Below are positions 1 to 7,002 of a DNA stretch of 13,071 bases, one piece after another. Where the stretch lies: the NCBI GenBank assembly GCA_005800255.1, contig SYGW01000104.1, positions 1-13,071 on the forward strand. The letters run 5' to 3'. The notes below the pieces were generated by a model, which saw only the letters and a program-made list of their open reading frames with translations, did not search any database and had not been told where the DNA came from. A program made the translations under genes and the position numbers. How positions within the stretch are numbered: position 1 is the stretch's first letter; the number at the start of each line of letters is the position of its first letter. This DNA is from Nitrospiraceae bacterium. Lineage in GTDB: Bacteria > Nitrospirota > Nitrospiria > Nitrospirales > Nitrospiraceae.

Positions 1-435
1 GCTTGAATCTACCTGGGAGACCAGCGTGGTGGGCACCTGCACGAAGGGGATGCCTCGCGCGAACAGGGCAGCGGCGAATCCGGCCAAGTCGCCGACCACT
101 CCGCCGCCCAAGGCCACGACGAACGCCCCCCGCTCAAACCGTTCCTTGGCGAGGGCGTCCAGAATGGCCGAGGCCCACCGCAAGGTCTTTGCCCGCTCGC
201 CGTCCGGCACCAGGATCATCTTGACCTGATACCCGGCTGCTTTCAGCGAGTGCCGCACGGCCTTTCCATAAAGCCGGCCCACTACCGGATTCGTGACGAC
301 GGCAACCTTCCCGGAACATCCCAGCCCACGCAGTCGGCCGCCGACCTCGCGCAGAAGGCCGGCCTTGATAACAATGTCGTAGCTCCGTTCGGCCAAGGAG
401 ACTTTGACGCATTGCTCTCTGGTGGAAGACGGCAT
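1..435 (-). CDS. aroB: 3-dehydroquinate synthase, N-terminal part (cut by window edge)
   Basis: AroB converts DAHP to 3-dehydroquinate, the second step of the shikimate pathway, in the cytoplasm with NAD+ and a divalent metal. The first 145 residues are present and the frame runs open off base 1. Visible family motifs are PDGERAKT (77-84), the glycine-rich NAD-binding stretch GGGVVGDLAGF (110-120), and RGIPFVQVPTTL (127-138). Family members are about 350-370 residues, so some 60% lies outside the window. The ATG at 435 is the first possible start, because an in-frame TAA lies two codons upstream; a weak AGGTAA ribosome site precedes it. The gene follows aroC by 113 bases with no aroK between them. 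No clear promoter is visible in that gap. Identification is secure; the rest of the protein cannot be judged. Confidence 0.95.
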   Translation of the reverse strand, partial: MPSSTREQCVKVSLAERSYDIVIKAGLLREVGGRLRGLGCSGKVAVVTNPVVGRLYGKAVRHSLKAAGYQVKMILVPDGERAKTLRWASAILDALAKERFERGAFVVALGGGVVGDLAGFAAALFARGIPFVQVPTTLVSQVDSS

Positions 436-548
436 GCTTTACCTGTTGGCACAACGGGAGCGGCCCTGTCATCCCGATACAAGACGGGCTCAGAAGGGGC
501 GATAACCGCGAAGTAAATTGCGGGGATGGTATCACAGCGCGGGAGAAA

Positions 549-1709
549 CTAAAAGGTTTTGACGTAGGCTTGATAGGCGTCGAAATTGCGCTTCATCTCC
601 TCAAGGCTGTCGCCGCCGAATTTTTCTATCAATGCGTTGGCCATCTCAAACGCCACAACCGCCTCCCCGACTACGCCCGCGGCCGGAACGGTACAGATAT
701 CGGACCGTTCAACGGTCGCATCGAACGGTTCTTTAGTTTCAATGTCCACGCTCTTCTTGGGACTGTAGAGGGTCGAGATGGGCTTCATCGCCACCCGCAG
801 GACGATCGGCAAGCCGTTGGTGATGCCCCCCTCTAACCCTCCGGCATTGTTGGTGTGACGGATGAACTGTTGCCCTTGTTTATCGTAATAGATATCGTCG
901 TGGACTTCGGACCCGAATCGGCGCGCGACTTCGAACCCCATGCCGATCTCTACGCCTTTCATCGCCTGGATGCTCATCGCCGCCATGGCCAATCGTGCTG
1001 AAAGCCGCCGATCCCATTGGGTATAGCTGCCCAGGCCGATCGGAGGGTTCGTCACCACCACTTCGAACACGCCGCCCAATGTGTCCCCTTTGTGCTTAGC
1101 CGTCCGGATTCGCTCAACCATCTGCGATCCCGCTTCCGGATCGGGCGAGCGGACGTCAGATGTCTCCGCCAGCGCGTAGGCTTCGAGAGGGTCCTCGCAT
1201 CGCTCGGCCACTACGTCGCCGATTTGCACCGTATAGCTCACCACCTGCATGCCGAACTGGGCCAAGAGAGATTTGGCCACCCCGCCGATCGCGACGCGGA
1301 TGGCCGTCTCGCGCGCGCTGGCTTTCTCCAGAACATTGCGGATGTCCCGGTGGCCGTATTTGATCGCCCCGACCAGGTCCGCATGGCCTGGCCTGGGCCT
1401 CGTCACCACCTTTTCCGTCGGGGCGGGACCCGGTTCGGCGGCCATGACGTCTTTCCAGTTTTCCCAGTCCTTGTTGGCGATCAGCAGCCCGATCGGATTT
1501 CCCAGGGTCGCGCCCTTACGGACCCCGCAGCCGAATTCGACCCGATCCTGTTCGACGCGCATACGACCGCCACGACCATACCCCTTCTGGCGGCGAGCCA
1601 GATCCCGGTTGACGTCCTCAGCCGTCAACGGCAGCCCTGCCGGCACCCCTTCCAGGACCGCCAGCAGATACTTGCCGTGTGATTCCCCGCCGTTCAAATA
1701 CCGTAGCAT
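549..1709 (-). CDS. aroC: chorismate synthase
   Basis: AroC forms chorismate from 5-enolpyruvylshikimate-3-phosphate with reduced FMN, the last shikimate-pathway step before the aromatic amino acid branches. The 386-residue product is full length for the family. It opens with the signature GGESHG (7-12), including the catalytic-region His11. It also has the RPGHADLVGAIKYGHRDIRN block with its conserved histidines and arginines, and the C-terminal VPAAGVVGEAVVAFEMA block. The ATG at 1709 has GAGG about 9 bases upstream. The gene begins 19 bases after the final TAA of the pilQ remnant, so it was probably once the next gene of a pilus operon. It may now depend on the promoter near 2550 or on read-through. 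It ends in TAG, which shows that TAG works as a stop in this genome. aroB follows. Confidence 0.97.
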   Translation of the reverse strand: MLRYLNGGESHGKYLLAVLEGVPAGLPLTAEDVNRDLARRQKGYGRGGRMRVEQDRVEFGCGVRKGATLGNPIGLLIANKDWENWKDVMAAEPGPAPTEKVVTRPRPGHADLVGAIKYGHRDIRNVLEKASARETAIRVAIGGVAKSLLAQFGMQVVSYTVQIGDVVAERCEDPLEAYALAETSDVRSPDPEAGSQMVERIRTAKHKGDTLGGVFEVVVTNPPIGLGSYTQWDRRLSARLAMAAMSIQAMKGVEIGMGFEVARRFGSEVHDDIYYDKQGQQFIRHTNNAGGLEGGITNGLPIVLRVAMKPISTLYSPKKSVDIETKEPFDATVERSDICTVPAAGVVGEAVVAFEMANALIEKFGGDSLEEMKRNFDAYQAYVKTF

Positions 1710-1728
1710 GATGGATGCCTCAGACCGG

Positions 1729-2265
1729 TTAGCTCTTCACGATGGTGGGGGTGAGGAAGATCAGCAGTTCCGTCTTCGTCACCTACTCGGACTTGTTCTT
1801 GAACAGCCACCCGACCACCGGCAGGCGCGAGAGGAAGGGCAGCCCGGTCACCGTGTTGCTTTGCGTGTCTTCGATAATCCCGCCCATGACCATGGTCTCC
1901 CCGTCGCGCACCAGCACCTGCGTCAACGCTTCCTTTTTCGTGATGATGGGACCGACGGGCAACGACGCGCCAGGAACGTTTCGCGTAGCCTTGACATTCA
2001 ACAGTATCTGCTTGCCGATTTCCGTGGGATCTCTCGACGTAATCTGCGGCGTAACCTGGACGGACAGCAACGCGTCCACGAAGGTTATCTGGGTCCCCTG
2101 CAGAGATGTCGTCTGCTAGGGGATCGACTGCCCTTGCTCGATCTTGGCCGACCGCTTGTCGAGGGTCGTAATCTTAGGGGCGGCGATGACTTTTGTCAAA
2201 CCAAACTGTTCTCCGGCCCCGACATCCATCGTCATCAATTGCGTGAGCGATGCGGGCAAATCCAT
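1729..2265 (-). pseudogene. pilQ: degenerate 3' end of a PilQ/GspD-type outer-membrane secretin gene
   Basis: One continuous frame of about 178 codons encodes the C-terminal secretin domain: GLTKVIAAPKITTLD, then AKIEQGQSIP, then FVDALLSVQVTPQIT, VLVRDGETMVMGG, LPFLSRLPVVGWLFKNKS and finally TELLIFLTPTIV. PilQ forms the outer-membrane pore for type IV pili and is normally 600-900 residues, so only the last part is here. The frame is broken by TAG at 2116-2118, directly after GQSIP where the family usually has an aromatic residue, and by TAG at 1783-1785, 17 codons before the terminal TAA. The start of the piece (from about the ATG at 2265, with AGGAGG just upstream) aligns poorly with the family, and an internal deletion near residue 18 is possible. 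No pilMNOP genes or secretin N-terminal domains precede it; the regulator gene ends 8 bases upstream. I read it as a non-functional remnant. Recoding or sequencing error is less likely. Confidence 0.85.
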
Positions 2266-2273
2266 TGACCTCC

Positions 2274-2480
2274 TCAACTCGCGTGGTTGCGGGATTGAAT
2301 GATCTGCTTGATCTCTTTGATATTTTGACCCGTATAGACGCGCCAATTCCTCCAGTCACGTGGAGGATCAGAGATCAACCCTTCACGCTCCCACCGGAAC
2401 AGGGTGGCTCGCGACACATCAAAGAGCTGACACACTTCAATGGTTTTGAATCGCTTTTTCGAGTTTGCTTGCACAATCAT
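2274..2480 (-). CDS. small MerR-like helix-turn-helix DNA-binding protein
   Basis: This is a 68-residue protein consisting almost only of a winged helix-turn-helix domain. The likely HTH is at residues 12-31 (KTIEVCQLFDVSRATLFRW), followed by WEREGLI (30-36) and a wing-like RNWRVYT (44-50), as in MerR/excisionase-type domains. It has no effector-binding or dimerisation domain and no cysteine cluster for metal sensing (one Cys at 17), so the ligand, if any, is unknown. The ATG at 2480 follows a GGGGG run, and an in-frame TGA three codons upstream fixes the start. The gene has its own strong promoter about 54-80 bases upstream and is followed after 8 bases by the secretin remnant. Base composition looks lower in GC than the neighbours. 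It could be a DNA-binding regulator of the former pilus operon or a later arrival; its target is not determinable from sequence. Confidence 0.75.
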   Translation of the reverse strand: MIVQANSKKRFKTIEVCQLFDVSRATLFRWEREGLISDPPRDWRNWRVYTGQNIKEIKQIIQSRNHAS

Positions 2481-2521
2481 CCCCCGTCACTCTTGGTTGT
2501 TCTTGAACTTACCGCAGCCAT

Positions 2522-2540
2522 CTATATCGGGTAAGTATAG
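2522..2540. promoter_or_regulatory. inverted repeat overlapping the -10 element, possible operator
   Basis: CTATA at 2522-2526 and TATAG at 2536-2540 form an exact 5-base inverted repeat with a 9-base centre. The dyad covers the -10 hexamer (2534-2539) and the predicted start of transcription. Its position suits an autoregulatory site for the adjacent HTH protein, but such short AT-rich dyads arise easily by chance. This is inference. Confidence 0.3.
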
Positions 2541-2561
2541 TCAATATAATTTCACTGTCAA
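2534..2561 (-). promoter_or_regulatory. near-consensus sigma-70 promoter upstream of the HTH gene
   Basis: On the minus strand TTGACA (2556-2561) and TATACT (2534-2539) are separated by 16 bases of AT-rich DNA. The -35 is a perfect consensus and the -10 matches five of six. Transcription would start around 2527, giving a leader of about 45 bases before the ATG at 2480. It stands out as the best promoter in the window, lies in a local AT-rich gap between rapZ and the HTH gene, and probably also serves aroC and aroB. Confidence 0.7.
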
Positions 2562-2581
2562 GCAAAGATGTCTCTAGCGCG

Positions 2582-2599
2582 GCGAGGGCATGTCCTCGC
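2582..2599 (-). terminator. small hairpin downstream of rapZ, weak terminator candidate
   Basis: GCGAGG (2582-2587) and CCTCGC (2594-2599) form a 6 bp stem with a six-base loop, 36 bases past the rapZ stop and before the next promoter. There is no T-run directly after it in the direction of transcription, so intrinsic termination would be inefficient. Its position between two transcription units is the main support. Confidence 0.3.
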
Positions 2600-2634
2600 T
2601 ATCAGGCAGGCACCGGCTCTATGACGGAGGCAAG

Positions 2635-3501
2635 TCAGGACTTGGCGAGGTCTCGGTGGAGAAGAGTCGTAGTGCACCCGGCCTTGGCCAAGCGATCATG
2701 CAACCGCAAGGCAATGGCCACGGAACGGTGGCGGCCACCTGTGCACCCGATTCCTATGGTGAGATAACTGCGCCGCTCCCGCTCGTAGCACGGCAGCAGA
2801 AACTGGAGCAACGCCTCTAGGCGATCCAGCAGTGCTATGGCGTCAGGATCATCAAACACATGGGATTGCACGCTCGCATCTTCCCCCGTGAGAGACTTCA
2901 AGTCGGCGATAAAATTTGGGTTTCGAAGGAATCGCACATCGAACAAGAGGTCGGCCTCGAACGGGACCCCGAACTTGTACCCGAAGCTGAGCAGGGACAC
3001 CGTCATCGGTCGACCTTCACTAAACCCAGCCGATTGCTTCGCCACGAGGTCTTTGAGCTCATGCACGGTGAGATCCGAAGTGTCAATAATCCGGTCCGCG
3101 CGACCTCGCAGGTCTAACAGTCGTTCACGCTCAAGCTGCACCCCTTCCAAAACGGGAGCATCTGGAAGCAGAGGATGTGGGCGGCGAGATTCCGAAAAGC
3201 GTCGCACCAGAATCTCGTCTCGTGCTTCAAGAAACAGCAGCTCAACGGAATGCCCAAGCGTCTCCAGATAGTCGAAGTTTGCGATGAAGTCTCCGAAGAA
3301 CCCGCGCTCCCGAATATCGATCCCGAGCGCCACCTTCTTCACTTCCCCACCCTGCTGGAGACAGAGCTCTGCGAAGGTGGGCAGTAATGCTGGCGGAAGA
3401 TTGTCGACGCAAAAATATCCCAAGTCCTCAAAGCACTTGAGCATGTAGGTCTTACCCGAACCGGAAAGACCGCTCACAATAACCAGATGAAGCCCTTGCA
3501 T
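2635..3501 (-). CDS. rapZ: RapZ/YvcJ family P-loop nucleotide-binding protein
   Basis: RapZ proteins bind nucleotides. In enterobacteria RapZ hands the small RNA GlmZ to RNase E and so controls GlmS and amino-sugar synthesis, but elsewhere the role is less clear. From the ATG at 3501 the protein has 288 residues, the usual length. Motifs are Walker A GLSGSGKT (11-18), the DLGYFCVDNLP block (26-36), RRFSESRRPHPL (100-111), FGYKFG (173-178), DVRFLRNP (188-195) and the C-terminal GCTGGRHRS (252-260) that marks the ligand-binding domain. A TTG two codons earlier is a possible but less likely start. The gene begins 7 bases after the hpf stop and is last in the lptC-rapZ unit. No PTS genes (HPr, EIIA) follow, although they often accompany rapZ and rpoN in other genomes. 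Confidence 0.95.
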   Translation of the reverse strand: MQGLHLVIVSGLSGSGKTYMLKCFEDLGYFCVDNLPPALLPTFAELCLQQGGEVKKVALGIDIRERGFFGDFIANFDYLETLGHSVELLFLEARDEILVRRFSESRRPHPLLPDAPVLEGVQLERERLLDLRGRADRIIDTSDLTVHELKDLVAKQSAGFSEGRPMTVSLLSFGYKFGVPFEADLLFDVRFLRNPNFIADLKSLTGEDASVQSHVFDDPDAIALLDRLEALLQFLLPCYERERRSYLTIGIGCTGGRHRSVAIALRLHDRLAKAGCTTTLLHRDLAKS

Positions 3502-3508
3502 CGACAAC

Positions 3509-4042
3509 CTAGGGGGCCGCAGAAGACGGATCGATCAGTTCGATCGTGCCAGTGCCCAATCGATGGAGAACCTGAGTCCGCTCAGCGGCCTGATTCTCGA
3601 ACACCAAGAGCGCCCCCGACTGGGCGCCGAGTCGTTCGGTCGCCTCCTCGAGCGTGAGCCGGTGGAGGACAGTTTTCACCAGCCTGACACCAAGCGACCG
3701 CAGCGAGGGCGCCGCCGAACGAGGGGCGGGCGGCAACAGCGAGACGCGGGAGACCTTGCGACTACGCCGTTTGTCCTTCTGCCGGCCAATCTGGCGACTG
3801 ACTTTATCCAACACCTCGTCGATGGAAGCATACATTTCTTTGGTGGAGGCCTTAGCTTGCACGGCCGCTCCGCCGAGCATCAGAACGACCTCCGCCGTAT
3901 GCCGGTATTTTTCAACCCCCAGAATAACCTGAACATCACCGAGCTTGGCTCCGAACCGCGCCACCCGCTTCATCCGAGTATCAATGTGTCGACGCAAAGC
4001 CGGCGTGACATCCACATGCCGGCCCGTGATCAAGATCTGCAT
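3509..4042 (-). CDS. hpf: ribosome hibernation promoting factor, long form
   Basis: This protein of about 177 residues binds the 30S decoding region in stationary phase. The long form makes 100S ribosome dimers through its C-terminal domain. The N-terminal S30AE/RaiA domain covers roughly residues 1-95 (start MQILITGRHVDVTPALRRHI), followed by a basic linker (about 88-118, rich in K, R, S and P) and the C-terminal dimerisation domain (about 119-175, RLVKTVLHRLTLEEATERL and LLVFENQAAERTQVL). I chose the ATG at 4042 over the one at 4048. AAGGA (4048-4052) lies five bases upstream of the 4042 codon but overlaps the earlier ATG, and family members begin MQI. The neighbours rpoN and rapZ are the classical partners of this gene, which was formerly called the sigma-54 modulation protein for that reason. 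Confidence 0.95.
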   Translation of the reverse strand: MQILITGRHVDVTPALRRHIDTRMKRVARFGAKLGDVQVILGVEKYRHTAEVVLMLGGAAVQAKASTKEMYASIDEVLDKVSRQIGRQKDKRRSRKVSRVSLLPPAPRSAAPSLRSLGVRLVKTVLHRLTLEEATERLGAQSGALLVFENQAAERTQVLHRLGTGTIELIDPSSAAP

Positions 4043-4075
4043 GAGCATCCTTTCGACCGCGCACCGGCGGCCATG

Positions 4076-5569
4076 TTAGAAAAATCGCTTCCGTTGGCTG
4101 GCTGAAGGAATGTTGACTTCGGTTCGGTACTTCGCCACCGTGCGTCTGGCAATAACGATATTCTGGCCGAGCAGCCGCGCGACGATCTCCTGATCCTTCA
4201 GCGGACGCCGCGGGTCCTCTTCGGCGACCATTTTGCGAATCATTTCCCGAACCGTAACCGAGGATAGCATGTCCTCCTGTTTATCCGATCGTTGCAGCCC
4301 GGTGTTGAAAAAATATTTCAGCTCGTACATCCCCTGCGGACAATAGAGGTACTTGTTGGCGGTGACCCGGCTGATCGTGGACTCGTGCATCCCGATGTCT
4401 TCGGCAACCTGCTTCAAGACCAGCGGTTTGAGACCCTGCACACCATGATCGAAAAATCGCTCCTGAAACTTCACGATGCTGCTGACGACCTTAATGATGG
4501 TCTTGTTCCGCTGTTCGATGCTGCGAATGATCCACTGAGCTCCACGCAGCTTGTCGTCCAGATAGGCCTTAGTCGCATCGGAAGGGTCTCGTTTGCTGGC
4601 TATGAGCTGCTTATAGTGGGGGCTGATGCGGAGGCGTGGCAGTCCTTCACCATTCAACACCGCCACCCATTCCCCCTCATCTTTCACAACGAAGACATCC
4701 GGCATGACCACATAGTTGTCAGAGAGGAAGTACGGCCGCCCCGGCTTGGGCTCAAGCCCCTCGATGACCCGGACGGCCTGGAGCACCTCCTCTGTCGTAA
4801 CGTCGAGGGCCTTGGCGATACGCCCGTAGTGTTTCTTTTCAAGATCCTGCAAGTGGTTGGTGATGATCGCTTTCAGCAAACCCGAGGAAGCGCGGTGACT
4901 CCCCCGAAACGCGCGGCCCAGGAACCGCAACTGGATGAATAGGCACTCTCGCAGGTCTCGTGCCGCCACGCCGGCCGGATCAAAAGTCTGAATTTGGTCC
5001 AACACCGACTCGACGGCGTCAGGCGTTACGCCCGCGTCGACAGCCAGATCGGTCAGCGGGGTTCGCAAATACCCGTCTTCATCCAGGTTGCCGATGATGA
5101 GACGGCCAATTGCTTTATCCGTCCCTGGAAGACCGGATAAGCCCAGTTGCCAGAGCAGATGATCTTCAAGGGAGGTCGGCTTGACCGCGGTCTGATCATA
5201 GGAGGGCAGATCGTCTTGGGAAGAAGGCATTTCCGTATCGCCGGCCCGACGGTCGCCGCCAAAGTAGTCCTCCCATCCCAGTTCATCACGGTTTCCCTCC
5301 CCCGAAACCTGTGTCTCATCGGAGTCACCTGCGTCTTGAGCTTCCTTGGGCTCCTTCTTGTCCTGATTGAGTTCCTCCCCGGTCGCCGGCCCCCCTTCCT
5401 CCGCATCAGCCTGGAGCTCGTCCAGGAGCGGATTTTCCATCAAGTACTGGGTAAGGGTCTGCTGGAGCTCCAAGCGTGACAGCTGCAGCAGCTTGATCGC
5501 CTGCTGCAGCTGCGGCGTCATGACCAGCTTTTGGCTGAGACGAATGTCAAGGCCGAGGCGTGGTTTCAT
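4076..5569 (-). CDS. rpoN: RNA polymerase sigma-54 factor
   Basis: RpoN recognises -24/-12 promoters and needs AAA+ enhancer-binding activators to open them. The 497-residue product is full length. Region I (1-51) has the Gln/Leu-rich MTPQLQQAIKLLQLSRLELQQ. Region II (about 52-115) is strongly acidic (EEGG, DAGDSDET). The core-binding domain occupies about 120-330 and includes DEDGYL and FDPAGVAARDLRECL. The central HTH region follows (VAEDIGMHESTISRVTANKYL), and the RpoN box ARRTVAKYR (474-482) that reads the -24 element lies close to the C-terminus. The ATG at 5569 has GGGGAA shortly upstream. The gene lies 33 bases after lptB and 27 before the hpf ribosome site. No activator gene lies in the window, so its regulon is unknown. 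Confidence 0.97.
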   Translation of the reverse strand: MKPRLGLDIRLSQKLVMTPQLQQAIKLLQLSRLELQQTLTQYLMENPLLDELQADAEEGGPATGEELNQDKKEPKEAQDAGDSDETQVSGEGNRDELGWEDYFGGDRRAGDTEMPSSQDDLPSYDQTAVKPTSLEDHLLWQLGLSGLPGTDKAIGRLIIGNLDEDGYLRTPLTDLAVDAGVTPDAVESVLDQIQTFDPAGVAARDLRECLFIQLRFLGRAFRGSHRASSGLLKAIITNHLQDLEKKHYGRIAKALDVTTEEVLQAVRVIEGLEPKPGRPYFLSDNYVVMPDVFVVKDEGEWVAVLNGEGLPRLRISPHYKQLIASKRDPSDATKAYLDDKLRGAQWIIRSIEQRNKTIIKVVSSIVKFQERFFDHGVQGLKPLVLKQVAEDIGMHESTISRVTANKYLYCPQGMYELKYFFNTGLQRSDKQEDMLSSVTVREMIRKMVAEEDPRRPLKDQEIVARLLGQNIVIARRTVAKYRTEVNIPSASQRKRFF

Positions 5570-5602
5570 ATTCCCCGGATCGTTTCACCGCACCGGCGCC
5601 AG

Positions 5603-6379
5603 TTACAACTTGAACCGCTCACCCAGGTATATCGCCCTGGCTGTGGGACTGTTGACGATAGTGTTCGGAGTGCCGGCCTCCAAGATACTGCCCTCATTGA
5701 TAATGTAGGCACGGTCGGTGATGGACAGGGTTTCCTGGACATTATGGTCCGTGATCAGGACCCCGATCCGTTTTTCTTTGAGGCGCGTGATGATCTGCTG
5801 AATATCGCCCACCGCGATCGGATCGATGCCGGCCAAGGGCTCATCCAAGAGCAGAAACTGGGGAGCGATGACCAGGGCTCTCGTAATCTCCAAGCGGCGC
5901 CGCTCCCCTCCGGACAAGGCGTAGGCTTTACTCTGACGCAACGCGGTCAGGTCCAGCTCCTTCAGAAGGGCCTCCGACCGAAGAACCCGTTCCTGAGGAG
6001 CCAGGTCAAGCATCTCCAGAATGGCCAGGATGTTTTCTTCCACTGTGAGCCGGCGAAAGACCGAGGATTCCTGAGGCAAATAGCCGATCCCCAGCCGAGC
6101 CCGTTTGAACATCGGCAAACTGGTAATGGTCGCGCCATTAAGCTGAATCTCGCCCGCATCCGGCGGACACAAACCCACCACCATATCGAAGATGGTCGTC
6201 TTACCGGCTCCATTTGGACCCAGCAACCCGACAACTTCTCCGGCTTTGATCTCCAGGCTGACCCCCTTGACCACCTGTCGTCCTTTGAAGGCCTTGACCA
6301 ACCCATGGGCCTCCAGCCGGGGAGCTGTCCCGGCCGGACCAACAACCGATTCGCATGCAGAGGTCGCACCAACCTGCAT
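5603..6379 (-). CDS. lptB: LPS export ABC transporter ATP-binding protein
   Basis: LptB is the cytoplasmic ATPase of the LptB2FG complex that extracts LPS from the inner membrane and pushes it along the LptC-A-D bridge. The 258-residue protein has Walker A GPNGAGKT (54-61), Q-loop Gln103, signature LSGGER (155-160), Walker B FLLLDE (175-180) and switch His212. It ends in the YLGERFKL tail typical of LptB. The first 20 residues (MQVGATSACE and a little more) extend past the usual start and have no recognisable motif; a later GTG could be the true start. The ATG shares one base with the lptA stop (TGATG), which implies translational coupling. lptF, lptG and lptD are not in the window. Confidence 0.95.
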   Translation of the reverse strand: MQVGATSACESVVGPAGTAPRLEAHGLVKAFKGRQVVKGVSLEIKAGEVVGLLGPNGAGKTTIFDMVVGLCPPDAGEIQLNGATITSLPMFKRARLGIGYLPQESSVFRRLTVEENILAILEMLDLAPQERVLRSEALLKELDLTALRQSKAYALSGGERRRLEITRALVIAPQFLLLDEPLAGIDPIAVGDIQQIITRLKEKRIGVLITDHNVQETLSITDRAYIINEGSILEAGTPNTIVNSPTARAIYLGERFKL

Positions 6380-7002
6380 CAGCGCCCCCCTCCCGGCTCT
6401 GGTTCAATCAGGACGCGCGACTCTCCTTCCACCACGCTGCGATCCTCCGCCAGGTACATGGTAATGACCTTGCCCGTCACCTTGGTGCCCTTCTGCCAGG
6501 CAATCGGCTCGCCTGTCAGGACGATTTTTTCGCCTTCCTCGTAGTACACCGCCCTCTCACAGGTGGCCGTCCCCCCTTCTTTTTCAATTTTCACGCGCCC
6601 GGTTGCCTCCACCATGCTGATCGACTTGGACCCGGCCGTCGGCAGGGCCCCCTCCCCAACCTTGGGCTTCTTCTCCCCCTCAGCTGAATGAACGGGGCTC
6701 GGGTCGGATGGCTTTTCTCCGGGCGTCTCTTTGGGTTTGAACGATACCACCATCGCATCCGAATGCACCACCAGCGCACCCTTGATCAGCACGACAGTCC
6801 CTTCGAAATACGCCTTATTTTCCTGATTGCGGACCGTCATCTTCTGCGCCGTGATCGTCGTCGCCTGGCCCTCAGACGGTCCGGATTTGACAGTCCCCGT
6901 CTCTGCTGAAACCGCAACGGAGGCCACAAGCCAGACGAATACCGCGAGGCTACGGGACCAAATCCACACGCACATTCTCGAGCACCTGAAATTCTTCAGC
7001 AT
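6379..7002 (-). CDS. lptA: periplasmic LPS transport protein LptA (OstA domain)
   Basis: LptA forms the periplasmic beta-jellyroll bridge between LptC and LptD. The 207-residue product starts with a signal peptide: a basic n-region, a hydrophobic core LAVFVWLVASVA (19-30) and a probable cleavage after VSA (33). The OstA repeats are visible as TTITAQKMTVRNQENKAYFEG (48-68) and VEATGRVKIEKEGGTATCERAVYYEEGEKIVLTGEP (131-166). Between them residues about 88-126 are a Pro/Glu/Lys/Ser-rich low-complexity insert. The C-terminus ends in EPEPGGGR. The ATG at 7002 has AAAGGA seven bases upstream, inside lptC, giving a 53-base overlap. The ATG at 6975 (residue 10) is a weaker alternative. The order lptC-lptA-lptB is the conserved one. 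Confidence 0.9.
   Translation of the reverse strand: MLKNFRCSRMCVWIWSRSLAVFVWLVASVAVSAETGTVKSGPSEGQATTITAQKMTVRNQENKAYFEGTVVLIKGALVVHSDAMVVSFKPKETPGEKPSDPSPVHSAEGEKKPKVGEGALPTAGSKSISMVEATGRVKIEKEGGTATCERAVYYEEGEKIVLTGEPIAWQKGTKVTGKVITMYLAEDRSVVEGESRVLIEPEPGGGR

Noticed and set aside
134..535. Minus-strand frame of 133 codons covering the aroB start region
   Set aside because: It is out of frame with aroB, whose NAD-binding motifs lie in another frame reaching the window edge.
1783..2118. Reassigned or suppressed TAG codons making the secretin functional
   Set aside because: aroC, lptC, hpf, rpmJ and secY all end in TAG at the expected protein ends, so genome-wide recoding is unlikely. The missing secretin N-terminus would still leave the protein non-functional.
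1249..2268. Long plus-strand open frame (339 codons) crossing aroC and the secretin remnant
   Set aside because: It runs antisense to clear aroC and secretin homology, is Arg/Ser/Pro-rich, has no family resemblance, and is an effect of GC-rich third positions.
3502..3507. TTG start for rapZ two codons before the ATG
   Set aside because: The ATG at 3501 is more likely in general and matches the family N-terminus; neither has a strong ribosome site.
5531..6544. Plus-strand open frame (337 codons) opposite rpoN, lptB and lptA
   Set aside because: All three minus-strand genes have complete family motifs; the antisense protein has none.
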